From positions 62,001 to 126,000 of the forward strand of contig JAPDJV010000014.1 of assembly GCA_029258925.1 (NCBI GenBank): 64,000 bases of DNA. The letters are read 5' to 3'. This DNA comes from Thermoproteota archaeon. GTDB lineage: Archaea > Thermoproteota > Thermoprotei_A > EX4484-217-1 > JAPDJV01. The notes below the pieces were generated by a model. The model did no database searches, had not been told where the DNA came from, and saw nothing but the letters and a program-made list of their open reading frames with translations. Each line of letters opens with the position of its first letter. Position 1 is the stretch's first letter. The position numbers were made by a program, and so were the translations under genes. This document shows, piece by piece, positions 27,008-37,415 of the stretch.

Positions 27008-27451
27008 CTACTTTCCAATCCTCTCTTTGATATACATTTTTAGGTGTGACGTAGAAGTGAAGGCCCCGCCCTTAGCCATCATATAAAGTTTCCTATATTC
27101 TCTTCTACTTATTGCACCTTTGTCGCGAAGCATTCTAAGATACCTTCTAATAGCTCTAATTCTCATCATCCATTGCTCTTTCCTGGATAACCTGGCTGTG
27201 GCAGTCCCCTTCCTTTTACCATGTCCCCTCCTCCTACCCTTCTTCCTCTTCTCATGTCTTATTCTCCAACGTCCTCTGCTGATGCCGTGCACGGGCTTAA
27301 CACTTATTACCCCGTCCTTAATTAGCCTCTTTACATCCTCTCTAGTTATAGCCTCTCTAATTCTCTCGGCCTCAGAGGGATTTACTACTATCCTGCTCTC
27401 TCCCACTCCCAATATCTTAGCAGCTAGCTTTTTTTGAAGCCTTAGATCCAC
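27008..27451 (-). CDS. rpl19e: Ribosomal protein eL19 (L19e)
   Basis: 147-residue basic helical protein. [23 protein letters not shown] at the N terminus and the [12 protein letters not shown]-type arginine-rich core ([19 protein letters not shown]) are hallmarks. It fits the order eL32 - eL19 - uL18. Confidence 0.96.
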   Translation of the reverse strand: MDLRLQKKLAAKILGVGESRIVVNPSEAERIREAITREDVKRLIKDGVISVKPVHGISRGRWRIRHEKRKKGRRRGHGKRKGTATARLSRKEQWMMRIRAIRRYLRMLRDKGAISRREYRKLYMMAKGGAFTSTSHLKMYIKERIGK

Positions 27452-27456
27452 TCAAA

Positions 27457-27843
27457 TCACCTCTCATTCGCTATTTTTAGTCTTAATTCCCTAGCTCTCC
27501 TAACTATTTCCCCCCTCTTCCTCCTGCCCACACTACTAGATATATAGATTATGTGAACCTCTGGGTCGAGGCCTTCGAGGTCTTTAGTACATGACACTAC
27601 AACAGGCCTTAAACCTGACGGATGGAGACCTCTAACTTTGGCTGGCCCCCTATAGCCAGCCGATGGCATTGGGGGATAACCTTTTAGCTTAAGCCTTATC
27701 TTATTGTCAATTCCCTTAGGCTTTCTCCACACTTCATCGAACTTCTTGAATTTCCACCATAAACTTCTAATGAAGGCAGGCCGCTTCTTAGCAAGTTTCC
27801 TCCTAATCCGTAGAAGCCTCTCCTTACTGGCCAAATTAAACAC
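27457..27843 (-). CDS. rpl32e: Ribosomal protein eL32 (L32e)
   Basis: 128-residue large-subunit protein. PAFIRSLWWKFKKFDEVWRKPKGIDNKIRLK and GYRGPAKVRGLHPSGL are signature segments. Located between uL6 and eL19 with short spacers. Confidence 0.96.
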   Translation of the reverse strand: MFNLASKERLLRIRRKLAKKRPAFIRSLWWKFKKFDEVWRKPKGIDNKIRLKLKGYPPMPSAGYRGPAKVRGLHPSGLRPVVVSCTKDLEGLDPEVHIIYISSSVGRRKRGEIVRRARELRLKIANER

Positions 27844-27848
27844 CTCAT

Positions 27849-28391
27849 TTACTCCTTCTCGTATATGTATATTCCATCCATGAACACTCTTGGATCGTAC
27901 TTTTTAATTCTAGTTGCAAGCTCAATATTAGCAGCAGTCTGGGAAACCTCCTCTACGTCTATTCCCTCAACTATAACATCTTCTCCTTCAACTCTAACTG
28001 TCACGTTCCCAAAGATTTTCGCAATTCTCGGAGCTCTCTCTCCAATGAAGTTTTCAATGAGAACTTTATCTCCTTCCACTTTAACGTTTACTGGGAAATG
28101 TGAGTACACTATCTTAAGCTTGTATCTATATCCCTTTGTAACTCCCTTTATCATGTTTCTTATATGAGCTGCAACCGTGCCAACTAAAGCTTTCTTCTTC
28201 CTATTAGCCAAATACGTTTCAACAATAACCTTATTACCAACTACTTTGACGTCTACTCCTCTTATATGGGAGAGATCTTTTTCAATAGTGCCCTTAGGTC
28301 CAGTAACCCTAATTCTCATGTCCTCTATTTGAACTTCCACCCTCTCCGGAATTTCCACTTCCTTGAATACGTGGAGAACTTTTGCCATCAT
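27849..28391 (-). CDS. rpl6: Ribosomal protein uL6
   Basis: 180-residue protein with two repeated uL6 domains; IRVTGPKGTIEKDLSHIRGVDVKV opens the first, and HFPVNVKVEGDKVLIENFIGERAPR belongs to the second. It lies between uS8 and eL32. The first Met is followed by another; either could start. Confidence 0.96.
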   Translation of the reverse strand: MMAKVLHVFKEVEIPERVEVQIEDMRIRVTGPKGTIEKDLSHIRGVDVKVVGNKVIVETYLANRKKKALVGTVAAHIRNMIKGVTKGYRYKLKIVYSHFPVNVKVEGDKVLIENFIGERAPRIAKIFGNVTVRVEGEDVIVEGIDVEEVSQTAANIELATRIKKYDPRVFMDGIYIYEKE

Positions 28392-28399
28392 CTACACCT

Positions 28400-28825
28400 C
28401 TAGTATACGTAGGCTAATAGTATTCCCCCTATTCCCTTCTTCAATGCATCCACGTGAGACATTACTCCGTGAGGTGTCGAAAGTATCAGTATGCCTATGT
28501 TCCTAGCAGGCAGATACTTTCTAACCCATTCAGGAAGCTCAGTTAAATCTTTATATTTCAGGGATAACCTGGGCTTTATCACACCACACTTATTAATCCG
28601 CCCTAATAACTGTACTTTTATTTTACCCCACCTACCATCGTCTATGAATTCGAATTCCCCAATATATCCCTCTTTCTGCATTACTTTAAGCACTGATGCT
28701 ATGAGCTTGGATGCTGGCATTATGAGGGCCTCTTTCTTCCCCCTCATCTCATTGTTCATTATAGTGGCTAACGCGTTCGACAATGTGTCAAGCATTACCA
28801 TGGACGTCACCTTCCGATGGAACAT
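28400..28825 (-). CDS. rps8: Ribosomal protein uS8
   Basis: 141-residue small-subunit protein. [47 protein letters not shown] is the conserved N-terminal domain; the C terminus [33 protein letters not shown] is diagnostic. The true start may be Met9 (MVMLDTL). Confidence 0.96.
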   Translation of the reverse strand: MFHRKVTSMVMLDTLSNALATIMNNEMRGKKEALIMPASKLIASVLKVMQKEGYIGEFEFIDDGRWGKIKVQLLGRINKCGVIKPRLSLKYKDLTELPEWVRKYLPARNIGILILSTPHGVMSHVDALKKGIGGILLAYVY

Positions 28826-28842
28826 TATTATTAGAAAAGACT

Positions 28843-29007
28843 TTAATTAAATTTTCTAAAACCTAATTGAGGAGCTATTTCTCTAAAACACTGTCTACAT
28901 ATGTAAAGCCCGTATTTTCTTATAATGGGTCCGTGGGAACCACATCTCCTACAGACTCTCGATCCCTTCCCGTACTTCCTTACTTTAGGTGGCCTATATT
29001 TGCCCAT
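28843..29007 (-). CDS. rps14: Ribosomal protein uS14, zinc type (absent from ORF track)
   Basis: 54-residue protein missed by the track because it is short. From ATG 29007 it reads [16 protein letters not shown], then the zinc knuckles CRRCG and CRQC, ending QLGFRKFN. This is archaeal uS14 in its normal position between uL5 and uS8. An AGGTGATTT ribosome binding region precedes the ATG. Confidence 0.96.
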   Translation of the reverse strand: MGKYRPPKVRKYGKGSRVCRRCGSHGPIIRKYGLYICRQCFREIAPQLGFRKFN

Positions 29008-29018
29008 TTAAATCACCT

Positions 29019-29573
29019 CTATATTATTTTCACATTAAATTCTTTAATCATGTAAGCCATTGCTTCCTCTCTAGTTAATCTATGTCTTCTGGGAATACGT
29101 GCCCTACATCTCCTCCTCTTTGAAACCCTGTAACCTGGACGACATAAAGTTACACATACATCCATGCCAAAAATACCTATCTCGGGATCATACTTTACTC
29201 CAGGTAATGATATGTGTTCTTCTATTCCGAATGAGAAGTTTCCATAATCGTCAAAACTAGATGCCTTCAATCTATAGCCTACAGCTTCAAGAGCCCTACG
29301 GAGAAAATCCTCTGCTTTACTCCCCCTAAGAGTTACCTTAACTGCAATATTTTCTCCCTTCCTAATCCCGAATCCTTTTATTGTCTTCTTAGCTCTCCTT
29401 GGAACAGGTTTTTGGCCTGTCAACATTTCCAAAACCTTCTGAGCATTCTGTAATCTCACTCCACTACTGCCTACACAAATATTCACTGTAACCTTCTCTA
29501 TTCTAGGCTTAAACATTATATTCTTCTCCCACTTCTTAACATAATCCTCTACTTGAATGCTGGTCACTTCCAT
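29019..29573 (-). CDS. rpl5: Ribosomal protein uL5
   Basis: 184-residue 5S rRNA-binding protein. [43 protein letters not shown] and [25 protein letters not shown] are diagnostic. Overlaps the end of eS4 by 10 bases. Confidence 0.96.
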   Translation of the reverse strand: MEVTSIQVEDYVKKWEKNIMFKPRIEKVTVNICVGSSGVRLQNAQKVLEMLTGQKPVPRRAKKTIKGFGIRKGENIAVKVTLRGSKAEDFLRRALEAVGYRLKASSFDDYGNFSFGIEEHISLPGVKYDPEIGIFGMDVCVTLCRPGYRVSKRRRCRARIPRRHRLTREEAMAYMIKEFNVKII

Positions 29574-30325
29574 GCTCCCTCTGGAAGCGATATTGCCGGT
29601 TTATCTCTACCGATCACAAATATATAGTTTAAACTTGTATGGAATACGTTTTCGTCTTTATCAACTAGACTAACTATGCTCGAAGCTCTCTTGAATACCT
29701 GTTTTACTTCCACTATCCTACCCACACGTCCAACGTTTCTCCCGCCTATCACTATGGCTATGTTTCCTTTCTCCAGTCTTAAGTGGTCTAATATCTCCTG
29801 GTTTGGAACGGCTATTTTTACTACGTCAAAACTTTTGTACACGTCTTCCACGGGATTAAATGGATCCTCTAATTCAACAATTATGTTCCTAGAATCGTGT
29901 AAATTAAGCTGGATGTTTCCTCCCTTAACCATGGTTTTCTTCTCTATTCTGCAAAGCTTAAAAGATGACTCTTCTCTTGGAATAGGATGTAGTATCATGA
30001 AGCGTGTTGGATAGGGAAGTACTCTAAAGCATTCACCTGTTTCAACTATTTCCACAACATCCATAAGCCCTATTGGGAACTTGTAGTTTCTTCTAACTCT
30101 GCCATCGACCTTTACTTTCCCCTCAGCAATGATTTTCCTAGCTTCTTGAGCGGTCTTAGCGTACTTCAACATGTCTCTTACAACGACTAACAGTGGAAAA
30201 CATCTGTTTATTGGATGAGGGCCGGGGCTCGGCTTAACAGCCCAGTGCCTCTCCTTTACGGCTATAGGCCAAAACCTTGGAGCAACATACCTAGTTAAAT
30301 GCTTCTTTCCTCCCATTTTACCCAC
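29564..30325 (-). CDS. rps4e: Ribosomal protein eS4 (S4e)
   Basis: 253-residue small-subunit protein. [18 protein letters not shown] at the start, an S4-type RNA-binding domain ([29 protein letters not shown]) and a KOW-like motif (NVGRVGRI) are present. It sits in the standard order uL24 - eS4 - uL5. Confidence 0.96.
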   Translation of the reverse strand: MGKMGGKKHLTRYVAPRFWPIAVKERHWAVKPSPGPHPINRCFPLLVVVRDMLKYAKTAQEARKIIAEGKVKVDGRVRRNYKFPIGLMDVVEIVETGECFRVLPYPTRFMILHPIPREESSFKLCRIEKKTMVKGGNIQLNLHDSRNIIVELEDPFNPVEDVYKSFDVVKIAVPNQEILDHLRLEKGNIAIVIGGRNVGRVGRIVEVKQVFKRASSIVSLVDKDENVFHTSLNYIFVIGRDKPAISLPEGAWK

Positions 30326-30389
30326 TTATCCTACACCTCTCAGTTTCGATTACATGTTTTGCCTCCAATTCTCATTCCCCAAATACTAT

Positions 30390-30764
30390 TTAACTCTCCC
30401 CTCTCCTCCTCTCTATAATCTTCTTTCTCCATTCATCGCTTAAGTCTAATCCGACTATTTCTACTTTAGATGGGTGAATAGGATAGAATACGGGGGTTCC
30501 ATCAGCCTTCTTCATAGTTACTCCTTCAACACGGATCCTATAATCGCTGAGATCCACTTCTATAACTTTACCCTCATGACCCTTCCAGTCTCCCCTCACA
30601 ATTCTAACCACGTCTCCAGCTCTTACTGGAAGCCTTTTAATACCATATTTTTCTCTGAGGTCTTCCGATAGAGGAGCTGTTAGAAGCTTCTTTCTTAAAT
30701 GCAGAGGCGCGTTGTACAGGAACTTTCTCTGCTTTTTAGGATGTTTAGACGACGTCATGGGCAT
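30390..30764 (-). CDS. rpl24: Ribosomal protein uL24
   Basis: About 124 residues with a KOW motif ([24 protein letters not shown]). The N terminus [22 protein letters not shown] is archaeal. Several Met codons cluster at the start; the one at 30764 has TAGGTGATG at suitable distance. Confidence 0.95.
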   Translation of the reverse strand: MPMTSSKHPKKQRKFLYNAPLHLRKKLLTAPLSEDLREKYGIKRLPVRAGDVVRIVRGDWKGHEGKVIEVDLSDYRIRVEGVTMKKADGTPVFYPIHPSKVEIVGLDLSDEWRKKIIERRRGES

Positions 30765-30778
30765 TACCATCACCTACA

Positions 30779-31207
30779 CTAAACTACGAGAGTAGCCATT
30801 GCCGCTATTTTTGGCCACCTCTCCGCAGCCTCCTTAGCTACGGGACCTCTTATTTCACTGCCCTTCGGCATGCCCTCCGGAGACACTATTACTGCGGCAT
30901 TATCCTCGAAGGATATCCATGTTCCATCGGGCCTCCTATAAGGCCTCTTCTGCCTGATAATAATGGCTCTAACAACCTGCTTACGCATCTCCGGAGTACC
31001 CCTCTTAACAGTTGCTACAACCATGTCTCCAACGGCGGCAAAAGGTATTCTCCTAAGTCTTGTCTTGATCGATGGAACACCTATTATCATTATCTCCTTA
31101 GCTCCACTATTATCTGCTACATTTAGCGTGGAGCCTACAATTAGTCCTGGAGCTATCCCCTTCCTAGCCGGTATTACTCCCAGCTTTCTTAAACCACGTT
31201 TGACCAT
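30779..31207 (-). CDS. rpl14: Ribosomal protein uL14
   Basis: 142-residue rRNA-binding protein; [22 protein letters not shown] and [33 protein letters not shown] are signature segments. Its start overlaps the stop of uS17 by one base (TAATG), indicating coupling. Confidence 0.96.
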   Translation of the reverse strand: MVKRGLRKLGVIPARKGIAPGLIVGSTLNVADNSGAKEIMIIGVPSIKTRLRRIPFAAVGDMVVATVKRGTPEMRKQVVRAIIIRQKRPYRRPDGTWISFEDNAAVIVSPEGMPKGSEIRGPVAKEAAERWPKIAAMATLVV

Positions 31208-31557
31208 TAACTACTCCTCCTCTCCAAAATCTGAACTACTACGAAGGACACTGTTTTAGCTATCGGCCTTGTTTCAGCTATTTTCACCCTATCCCCAACT
31301 CTAGCATTTAAACATGGTGGATTGTGAGCATGAATCTTTCTACGCTTCTTCTCGTACCTCTTATACTTTCGGTCATATTTCAAGTACTCGTATTGGACAA
31401 CAACAGTCTTCTTCATTTTATCGCTTACAACAATACCCTCCATAGTCATTCCTCTAACTGGAAGCCTGCCGTGAAATGGGCAATTCGGGTCATCACACTC
31501 TGCCTCAGGAGGTTCTACCCCAGGTAATCCTATACTCCGCTTAGCCAAGGCTACCAC
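31207..31557 (-). CDS. rps17: Ribosomal protein uS17
   Basis: 116-residue small-subunit protein. An archaeal N-terminal extension ([15 protein letters not shown]) precedes the OB fold [41 protein letters not shown]. It overlaps the Rpp29 gene by 7 bases. Confidence 0.96.
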   Translation of the reverse strand: MVALAKRSIGLPGVEPPEAECDDPNCPFHGRLPVRGMTMEGIVVSDKMKKTVVVQYEYLKYDRKYKRYEKKRRKIHAHNPPCLNARVGDRVKIAETRPIAKTVSFVVVQILERRSS

Positions 31558-31835
31558 CTCTTCTTCAATATTCTCTTCAATCTATCCTCAGGCCTACCCA
31601 CTAGCCTGTCCCCTCTTACTTTAACAATATTCCCATTCGGCAGCTCAATTAAAAGTACTATTCCTCTTTTAAGTATTTTCTTCTCTCCTCGAGAAGTTTC
31701 CAGAATTATGAGGTTTTTAGTCTCGTCAACAACGGTGCCTTCGATCCCCAGATAAGATTCGGTATTTGAGTGTAGAACCTTAACTTTTAAGCCTATTAGC
31801 TCATGATAAACTATGTTTTTAGGAGAATATCTCAA
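31551..31835 (-). CDS. rnp1: RNase P protein component 1 (Rpp29/Pop4)
   Basis: 94-residue Sm-like-fold subunit of RNase P, which trims tRNA 5' ends. [39 protein letters not shown] is diagnostic, ending GRPEDRLKR. It lies between uL29 and uS17, the common archaeal position. The RNase P RNA gene is not recognised in the window. Confidence 0.95.
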   Translation of the reverse strand: MRYSPKNIVYHELIGLKVKVLHSNTESYLGIEGTVVDETKNLIILETSRGEKKILKRGIVLLIELPNGNIVKVRGDRLVGRPEDRLKRILKKRW

Positions 31836-32050
31836 CTACTCTTTCCTCCCTTCTTAGAGAGCTCTCTTTCTCTTAGGACCGTCAATATTCTGGCAATAGT
31901 CTTTCTAGTAGTCCTTATTTTCCCCGGATTATCTAGAGTCCCAAGTGCTGCCTGGGTTTTTAATCTTATAAGCTCTAATTTAAGCTCGTCCAACCTCTTT
32001 TTAAGATCCTCATCCGACATTGACCTAATCTCCCAGATTTTCATGGACAT
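31832..32050 (-). CDS. rpl29: Ribosomal protein uL29
   Basis: 72-residue helical hairpin protein. IWEIRSMSDEDLKKRLDELKLELIRLKTQ and NPGKIRTTRKTIARILTVL are diagnostic. It overlaps Rpp29 by four bases. The translation factor SUI1, sometimes next to it, is absent here. Confidence 0.95.
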   Translation of the reverse strand: MSMKIWEIRSMSDEDLKKRLDELKLELIRLKTQAALGTLDNPGKIRTTRKTIARILTVLRERELSKKGGKSS

Positions 32051-32052
32051 TA

Positions 32053-32667
32053 TTACTCAGCCTCCGCTGAACTCTTCTCCATAACTACTATTTCATCTAA
32101 TGGTCTAAGAGGCTTAACTATTCTAACCGATATACCGTATATACCCGGCTTCAGCAAAGCATGTGCAACAGCTTTTTCAACCATGTAGTTCACTTGATCC
32201 CCTGTTCTATATATCCTACCAGCTCTATACTTCTCAGATCTAGCTCTCTCGGAGGTCAGCTTACCTGAAATAACTATTTCAGCACCTAGAGCGCCAGCCT
32301 CCATTATCCTCCTTAATGCTATGAAGGCTGCTCTCCTGAAATGATAACCTCTCTCAAGCGCCACAGCCAGTCTGAAGGCCATAATCCTTGCACTTAGCTC
32401 TGGATTCTCTACAGAAGTAACAGTTATCTGGGGATTTTCCAAACCAAACTTCTTTTCCAGTATTTGAGCTAGAGCTCTTATAGTTGCTCCTCTCCTCCCT
32501 ATTATCATTGCTGGTCTCTCAGCGTAAATGACAACACGTGTTCCAAGAGGAGTTTTCTGAATGTCTACTCCGGCATATCCTGCTCTATAAAATTCTTTGG
32601 CAAGATATTCATCGATTTTTGTTTTAATGAGACCTCTACTGACGAAGTATTTTTTAATATTAACCAA
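32053..32667 (-). CDS. rps3: Ribosomal protein uS3
   Basis: 204-residue small-subunit protein. The KH domain contains [35 protein letters not shown] with the GRRG loop; the C domain has [23 protein letters not shown]. Between uL22 and uL29. Confidence 0.96.
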   Translation of the reverse strand: MVNIKKYFVSRGLIKTKIDEYLAKEFYRAGYAGVDIQKTPLGTRVVIYAERPAMIIGRRGATIRALAQILEKKFGLENPQITVTSVENPELSARIMAFRLAVALERGYHFRRAAFIALRRIMEAGALGAEIVISGKLTSERARSEKYRAGRIYRTGDQVNYMVEKAVAHALLKPGIYGISVRIVKPLRPLDEIVVMEKSSAEAE

Positions 32668-32674
32668 AGCCGTC

Positions 32675-33142
32675 TCACACCTCCATTACAGCTATCTCTA
32701 TGTGAGTGAGCCTCCTAAACCATCTAGTTGCCCTCCCAAAAGCTCTCGGCGTGTATTTCTTCAATACTGGTCCTTTCTGAGCTGCTGCATGAATTATTTT
32801 AAGTCTCTCCGGATCTAAACCCTTGTTAATGGCATTATTTTCCACATTGTCCAATATTTTAATTAATTCTCTACACACTTTTACGGGGTAGCGGCCTGAA
32901 GGCCACTTCCATCTCTCAAGACCCCTGTGATGAGGAACTTTCTTATTATATCTCTTAAATGGAATAGGCTGCTTCAATGCTATAACTTCTTCAAGTAGTC
33001 GCCTTGCCTCGTCAAGTCTCATACCTCTAATAACATTTAATACCTCGTATGCCTCCTTCAGCGATATATTTAAGTCCCTTCCACTAGCTATTGCCGTTCT
33101 CTCAGGATCAAGACCCTTTACCGAGTACCTCCAAGTAGGCAT
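32675..33142 (-). CDS. rpl22: Ribosomal protein uL22
   Basis: About 155 residues lining the exit tunnel. [40 protein letters not shown] and [21 protein letters not shown] identify it. ATG 33142 is preferred over track start 33163 because TGGAGGA lies just upstream. It now heads the operon, being separated from uS19 by a 540-base gap. Confidence 0.95.
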   Translation of the reverse strand: MPTWRYSVKGLDPERTAIASGRDLNISLKEAYEVLNVIRGMRLDEARRLLEEVIALKQPIPFKRYNKKVPHHRGLERWKWPSGRYPVKVCRELIKILDNVENNAINKGLDPERLKIIHAAAQKGPVLKKYTPRAFGRATRWFRRLTHIEIAVMEV

Positions 33143-33702
33143 TTTAACGATCCTCCATTTCACTATACTAGTTCCTACACACTGTCCCCTATTTAGGTTA
33201 TTATACTAGTTCTCCCAGGGTCTAAGCGCCCCCTCCCGTGTAACTACTAGCGTCCTTTAATTGCCTCCGGTTCTATGGGAGGGGTTCCTTCTCGAGTCGA
33301 GGCAGACTCCACGAGCCTCCCATCTGAGCGCCTCTGCAACCCACCACATAGTGGATCATCGCATCCAGTAAAAACACTGGACAAACCTATAAAAATCTTT
33401 AGATTGATGTACAAGATTACGCTTTTAATTAAACAGATCATAGGGGGACATGCTGGTTTAAAGGAGCCCGGCAAGATGTGGTTGGCTTGATTAAGGTGTT
33501 AACCGCAATAGTGTACTTCGAGATACTTGAAGACTAGGAGTTTTCAAGGATTTTTGCAATAGAACTTGCCTCATACTGCAATATGTTCATTAATGGTGTA
33601 AATTTAAAAATAATCTAGCTAACTCCATTTACATTATACTTCCAAGAATTTTGGAAATCTTCCAAGTAACTAAAATTTAATTGCACGCCAGGTGGCATGC
33701 CT
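33143..33702. other. Gap between uS19 and uL22 with promoter-like elements
   Basis: These genes normally abut. The gap contains a minus-strand TATA-like element near 33388-33395, a strongly structured segment (33205-33365, listed separately), and a second AT element near 33200. An 11-base direct repeat TATACTAGTTC occurs at 33164-33174 and 33202-33212. The rest (33400-33702) has no recognised gene. Confidence 0.55.
33240..33365 (-). ncRNA. Candidate structured RNA or operon leader
   Basis: On the minus strand the RNA can form AUGGGAGG/CCUCCCAU (33316-33323 with 33275-33282). A nested hairpin CUCG/CGAG then AGUC/GACU with loop UGCCUC sits inside. Another small hairpin CCAC/GUGG occurs at 33344-33354. 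A TATA-like box about 25 bases upstream (near 33390) would start transcription near 33365. It could be a free RNA or the leader of the uL22 operon. No known family recognised. Confidence 0.4.
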
Positions 33703-34146
33703 CTATTTCAATGGAACATACATGCTACTTCTCGTAGCTCTAAGACCAGGCTCTCCGTGCTGAACTCTCTTGCATGTTGGACTGAATTCGCCTAAGTAGT
33801 GTCCTATCATTTCAGGGGTTATGTATACTGGTATGAATTCCTTTCCATTGTACACCGCTATTGTAACGCCTACCATCTCAGGAAGTATTATCATATCTCT
33901 TACGTGGGTTTTCACAATAACTCTTTCTCCCTTAGCCATGAGCTTCTTAGCCTTCCTTATTTTCTCTATTAGAAGTCTATGTTCAGGCTTGATGCCTCTC
34001 TTTAGAGATCTCCTAGCTCTTGACGAAAATAAATGTATTAATTCGTCTAAGGGCATCGACAGTAACTCCTCTATTGTCCTCCCTCTATATCTGAATTTCC
34101 TCCACTCGAACGGTATCTCCATTGAAGACGGCATTGGTGCAACCAC
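33703..34146 (-). CDS. rps19: Ribosomal protein uS19
   Basis: 147-residue small-subunit protein. The conserved core [30 protein letters not shown], preceded by [16 protein letters not shown], is diagnostic. In most archaea it lies directly between uL2 and uL22; here uL2 is 11 kb away and uL22 is across a 540-base gap. Confidence 0.96.
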   Translation of the reverse strand: MVAPMPSSMEIPFEWRKFRYRGRTIEELLSMPLDELIHLFSSRARRSLKRGIKPEHRLLIEKIRKAKKLMAKGERVIVKTHVRDMIILPEMVGVTIAVYNGKEFIPVYITPEMIGHYLGEFSPTCKRVQHGEPGLRATRSSMYVPLK

Positions 34147-34182
34147 CTGCTAATTCAAGTGCATTACTCGCTACTTATAAAC

Positions 34183-36288
34183 TTATTGTGGAGATCTCAA
34201 ACACCTGATAATTACCCTAGGTAGACTAGAAGGCTCACTTATTGTGAGCACAGGTATACCCATTTCCTTTAATCTCACTTCTAGAATTCTATTATGGTTA
34301 GGCGGGGTGAGAACTATAGTTCTTACTCTGTTTGTTTTAATCTTCCTAAATATTTCCTCAGGTGGAGTGTAGTCTATAGTTTGCTTTAAATCGCTTATCA
34401 ATATAATGCCAGCTCCCCTTTTCCTAGCAATCAGTAGGCCTTCGTTCAAGGCCAATGATATATTAGTCCATCCGGCGTAATCTATTTGAAAGAGCAGCTC
34501 CATGAGTGCCCTAAGACTTCTAATAATCCTAGATGTAACCACTTTAACGTCTTCTCGGAACAGTATTAGCGAGTCTATATACTTGTAGAAGGCCGACGCC
34601 ATAATAATCGACCATTCAACATATTTCCGCATACTCCCACTAACATCCACTATGATAACAAATCTATCCGTTAACTCCTTGCTCTCGTACACTGGGAAGC
34701 TCGTAGTCAACCTTGAATATTTAAATAGTGTTTTCCTGAGACTCAATCTACCCTTACGTATACTAGAATGCTTTCTCTTGTAACCTGATATCATAGATGA
34801 TCTTAGTCTTCTCCTAATAATGTTCGTCAGCTTGGTTGCTAATAACAGAGCCTTCATTCTAACTCCAGGATTAACGGCGCTCCTATATATTGATCGTAAA
34901 GGTATTATGATGCTCACAGGGTCTTTCAAATAATGAAGTCTAACCATGGTGTCAAGGGTTTCACTTCCCTCACCTATAGCAACTAGGACAAGGGTTCTTA
35001 GCATTCTATAGTCTCTGTAAAGCTTATTCCCTAATGTACCCCCTATTTTAGACAAGTTCGAAAATATTTTCTCAGCTTTCCTAGCCTCCCATGCAGCCAT
35101 CTCAATAAAATCTCTGTCTCCTTCAGCTGACATACAGGCATATTTCATTGCTTTCGCCATTCTAGAAGCAGCTTCGAGAAGCTTTCTCTCCTCGCCATAA
35201 ATCTCGAGGTCTTCTCTAATTCTAATATCCGACAATGCTAGAGGAGAGCAGTGAAGTAGCATGTCCTTAACTAGGGGCCTCAACATGCCATGGTTGCAAG
35301 CATGTTTCAATAAGTTCTTCTGCCCCTCCCAAGGCATATTCTTGAAGACTTCTATGATCTTATCTCTATCTATTATTCCATTCTTGAGCATATAGCTTAG
35401 GGATCCAGGGTAATGGAGTAATAATCCGCTTAAAACACCGTCAGTTAGAGCATCGTACTTCTTCATATACTTGACGAGCTCGATCCCAGAGTATTTTCCG
35501 AGATCCCCTAAATCTCCGCTCGCACTAGCAATTCTTTTAGCTAGACCTCTAATAAGATTACACGTTAATTCCTTGTTCCCTGCTTTCTCCGAGTACTGTA
35601 TCAATGAAAATAATCTACGTATGTCGATACATTCTATTTCCTTAGGACTCAACATAGTGTTTTCAAGAAGGAAGAAGCTGTTTTCTATTTTGAAATGTTC
35701 CGCTGACAATATTCTCCTTTTAAACTCCATATTCGCAGCTTCCCGAGCACTTAGCGGTTTTCCTCTTAAAGACACTTCCCTTACTAGCCTCTCTACTTCC
35801 CTCCTACTCAATACTCTGTATCCTTGCCTCGTCCTCCTAATTAAACCGAGCTTCATTAAAGTTGAAAGTTTTTCTCTTTTAACTCTTTTATCTGCCTCGC
35901 TACCCGACTCAACTAGTTTGGTGATAGACTTTATTTTACTATTATAGTGTAAACCTAGAGTCTTAACGGCATTTTCTATCTCTCTCATTAAGCCTCCTTT
36001 AGATCGAAAAAGCGTCTTTGACTCTAAGATCTTGTCTAATATAACCTCGTGTTCTCTCCTCTTAGCGATGCACGACTTTATGATTCTCTCAACATCCTGT
36101 ATTGAAGGCGACAACAACATTTTCTTCGAATCAACTTTTCCCTTTAGAATACAGTAAGTTGATAGAACACTCATTACCTCCTCTATGTCAAATGTGCTCA
36201 CGGGAATCCCTTCCTCTCTAGCACTCCAACAGACTTCAAAGATTAGTCTTCTACACCATTTAGGAAGCTCTGGCATCATTCTTTCCAT
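34183..36288 (-). CDS. VWA-domain protein paired with MoxR ATPase
   Basis: 701-residue protein whose C-terminal third is a von Willebrand factor A domain: FVIIVDVSGSMRKYVEW carries the MIDAS DxSGS metal site and WTNISLALNEGLL the matching threonine region. The long N-terminal part is helical and rich in charged residues, without recognised domains. Such VWA proteins work with MoxR-type AAA ATPases in metal-insertion or chaperone tasks. It starts at the last base of the MoxR gene, so they form one operon. The client is unknown. Confidence 0.85.
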   Translation of the reverse strand: MERMMPELPKWCRRLIFEVCWSAREEGIPVSTFDIEEVMSVLSTYCILKGKVDSKKMLLSPSIQDVERIIKSCIAKRREHEVILDKILESKTLFRSKGGLMREIENAVKTLGLHYNSKIKSITKLVESGSEADKRVKREKLSTLMKLGLIRRTRQGYRVLSRREVERLVREVSLRGKPLSAREAANMEFKRRILSAEHFKIENSFFLLENTMLSPKEIECIDIRRLFSLIQYSEKAGNKELTCNLIRGLAKRIASASGDLGDLGKYSGIELVKYMKKYDALTDGVLSGLLLHYPGSLSYMLKNGIIDRDKIIEVFKNMPWEGQKNLLKHACNHGMLRPLVKDMLLHCSPLALSDIRIREDLEIYGEERKLLEAASRMAKAMKYACMSAEGDRDFIEMAAWEARKAEKIFSNLSKIGGTLGNKLYRDYRMLRTLVLVAIGEGSETLDTMVRLHYLKDPVSIIIPLRSIYRSAVNPGVRMKALLLATKLTNIIRRRLRSSMISGYKRKHSSIRKGRLSLRKTLFKYSRLTTSFPVYESKELTDRFVIIVDVSGSMRKYVEWSIIMASAFYKYIDSLILFREDVKVVTSRIIRSLRALMELLFQIDYAGWTNISLALNEGLLIARKRGAGIILISDLKQTIDYTPPEEIFRKIKTNRVRTIVLTPPNHNRILEVRLKEMGIPVLTISEPSSLPRVIIRCLRSPQ

Positions 36289-37415
36289 TAATACTCCAAC
36301 CCTTCCAACTCACGTTCTAGTAAAGTATTAATTAAATCTTGGTCCTCATCGCTTTTTGCAAGCACGTATCTACAAGAGTCTGCTAGCTCTTTCCAAGAAA
36401 CCATAGGCTTTCCTCTAAGTTTAGCTAGACTTACGCTCATTTCAGATACTAGTACAGTATCTGAGACGCCCGGCTTATACGTAGCTTTTTCTCTTAACTC
36501 AGCTATTATGTTGAGAAGTTTCGAGTAGAGGGGAAATGGAATTCTCTTGTAATTTTCTCCAAGCCTAACTTCAAGTATTTTAAGCTCTTCTGCCTTACTC
36601 GGATAAGTGAACTTTACTCTTACAACTCTTCTAAGAAAAGCGTCACTTAGCTCGTTTTGAGCTATATCCTCTGGATTGCTCGTCATTATTATCTGAAATC
36701 CTTCACTCTTAGCATGGAAGCTTCTCTTAAGTTCTGGGACTATTATCCTCCTCTTATCTATAATGTCTAATAGCATGTTCTGAAATTCTTCACTACTCCT
36801 TCTAACCTCGTCCACGAGAACTCCAGCTCCCAAAACAAGTGCGGCCAATAAAGGTCTTGGAATGAAGCTCTTCTCATTAAAACCATACTTCATTGCCATC
36901 AGCGGGTGGAAGTCTCCGATTACTCTGTATTCATCATAATTTTCACTGCACGGTAAAATAAATGCTGGATAGCCAGACCATAAAGTCAATAATGCGTATC
37001 CCATCTCGGTTTTACCTGTTCCCGGAGGGCCCTCAAATAGAACAGGTCTACCATTTAAGAATGCTGAGACCGTTATGTAGACTACTTCAGGGTCTACTAT
37101 GAGCCTAAATTCTTCTTTTAATACTCTAATTACGCTTAGGGGGTCCCTAAGAGGGGCTCTTTTAGGTCTTCCATAGATTTCAACTATTTTATCCTCAACA
37201 CTCGAGACAACCAATTCTCCGGAATCCTTGGCTAGATCTCCACTAGCAACGTTTTCCCTAAGACTTATGAGACCATCACTGTAAATTACTTTACCGGACT
37301 TCTTGAGGCTATCAAGCGCCTCGTAGAAGTCTATTAATAACCGTTCTTTAAGCTCATCTATGCTAACACTACGACCCATCCTCGCCAGTATATCGGCTAG
37401 TATTTTCTCCATCAA
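36288..37415 (-). CDS. MoxR-family AAA+ ATPase
   Basis: 375-residue AAA+ ATPase. A short N-terminal winged-helix-like stretch (SVDELKERLLIDFYEALDSLKKSGKVIYSDG) precedes the ATPase core. Walker A is GPPGTGKTEM (about residue 135), Walker B region GVLVDEVRRSS has DE, and sensor 1 lies in IIMTSNPEDI, followed by the arginine-finger region LSDAFLRRVV. It is upstream of and coupled to the VWA gene. The pair sits between uS19 and eS25. Confidence 0.88.
   Translation of the reverse strand: MMEKILADILARMGRSVSIDELKERLLIDFYEALDSLKKSGKVIYSDGLISLRENVASGDLAKDSGELVVSSVEDKIVEIYGRPKRAPLRDPLSVIRVLKEEFRLIVDPEVVYITVSAFLNGRPVLFEGPPGTGKTEMGYALLTLWSGYPAFILPCSENYDEYRVIGDFHPLMAMKYGFNEKSFIPRPLLAALVLGAGVLVDEVRRSSEEFQNMLLDIIDKRRIIVPELKRSFHAKSEGFQIIMTSNPEDIAQNELSDAFLRRVVRVKFTYPSKAEELKILEVRLGENYKRIPFPLYSKLLNIIAELREKATYKPGVSDTVLVSEMSVSLAKLRGKPMVSWKELADSCRYVLAKSDEDQDLINTLLERELEGLEY

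Noticed and set aside
33247-33474. 75-residue minus-strand ORF in the uS19-uL22 gap
   Set aside because: Composition looks random, it spans a TATA-like box and stable hairpins, and it lacks a ribosome binding site.
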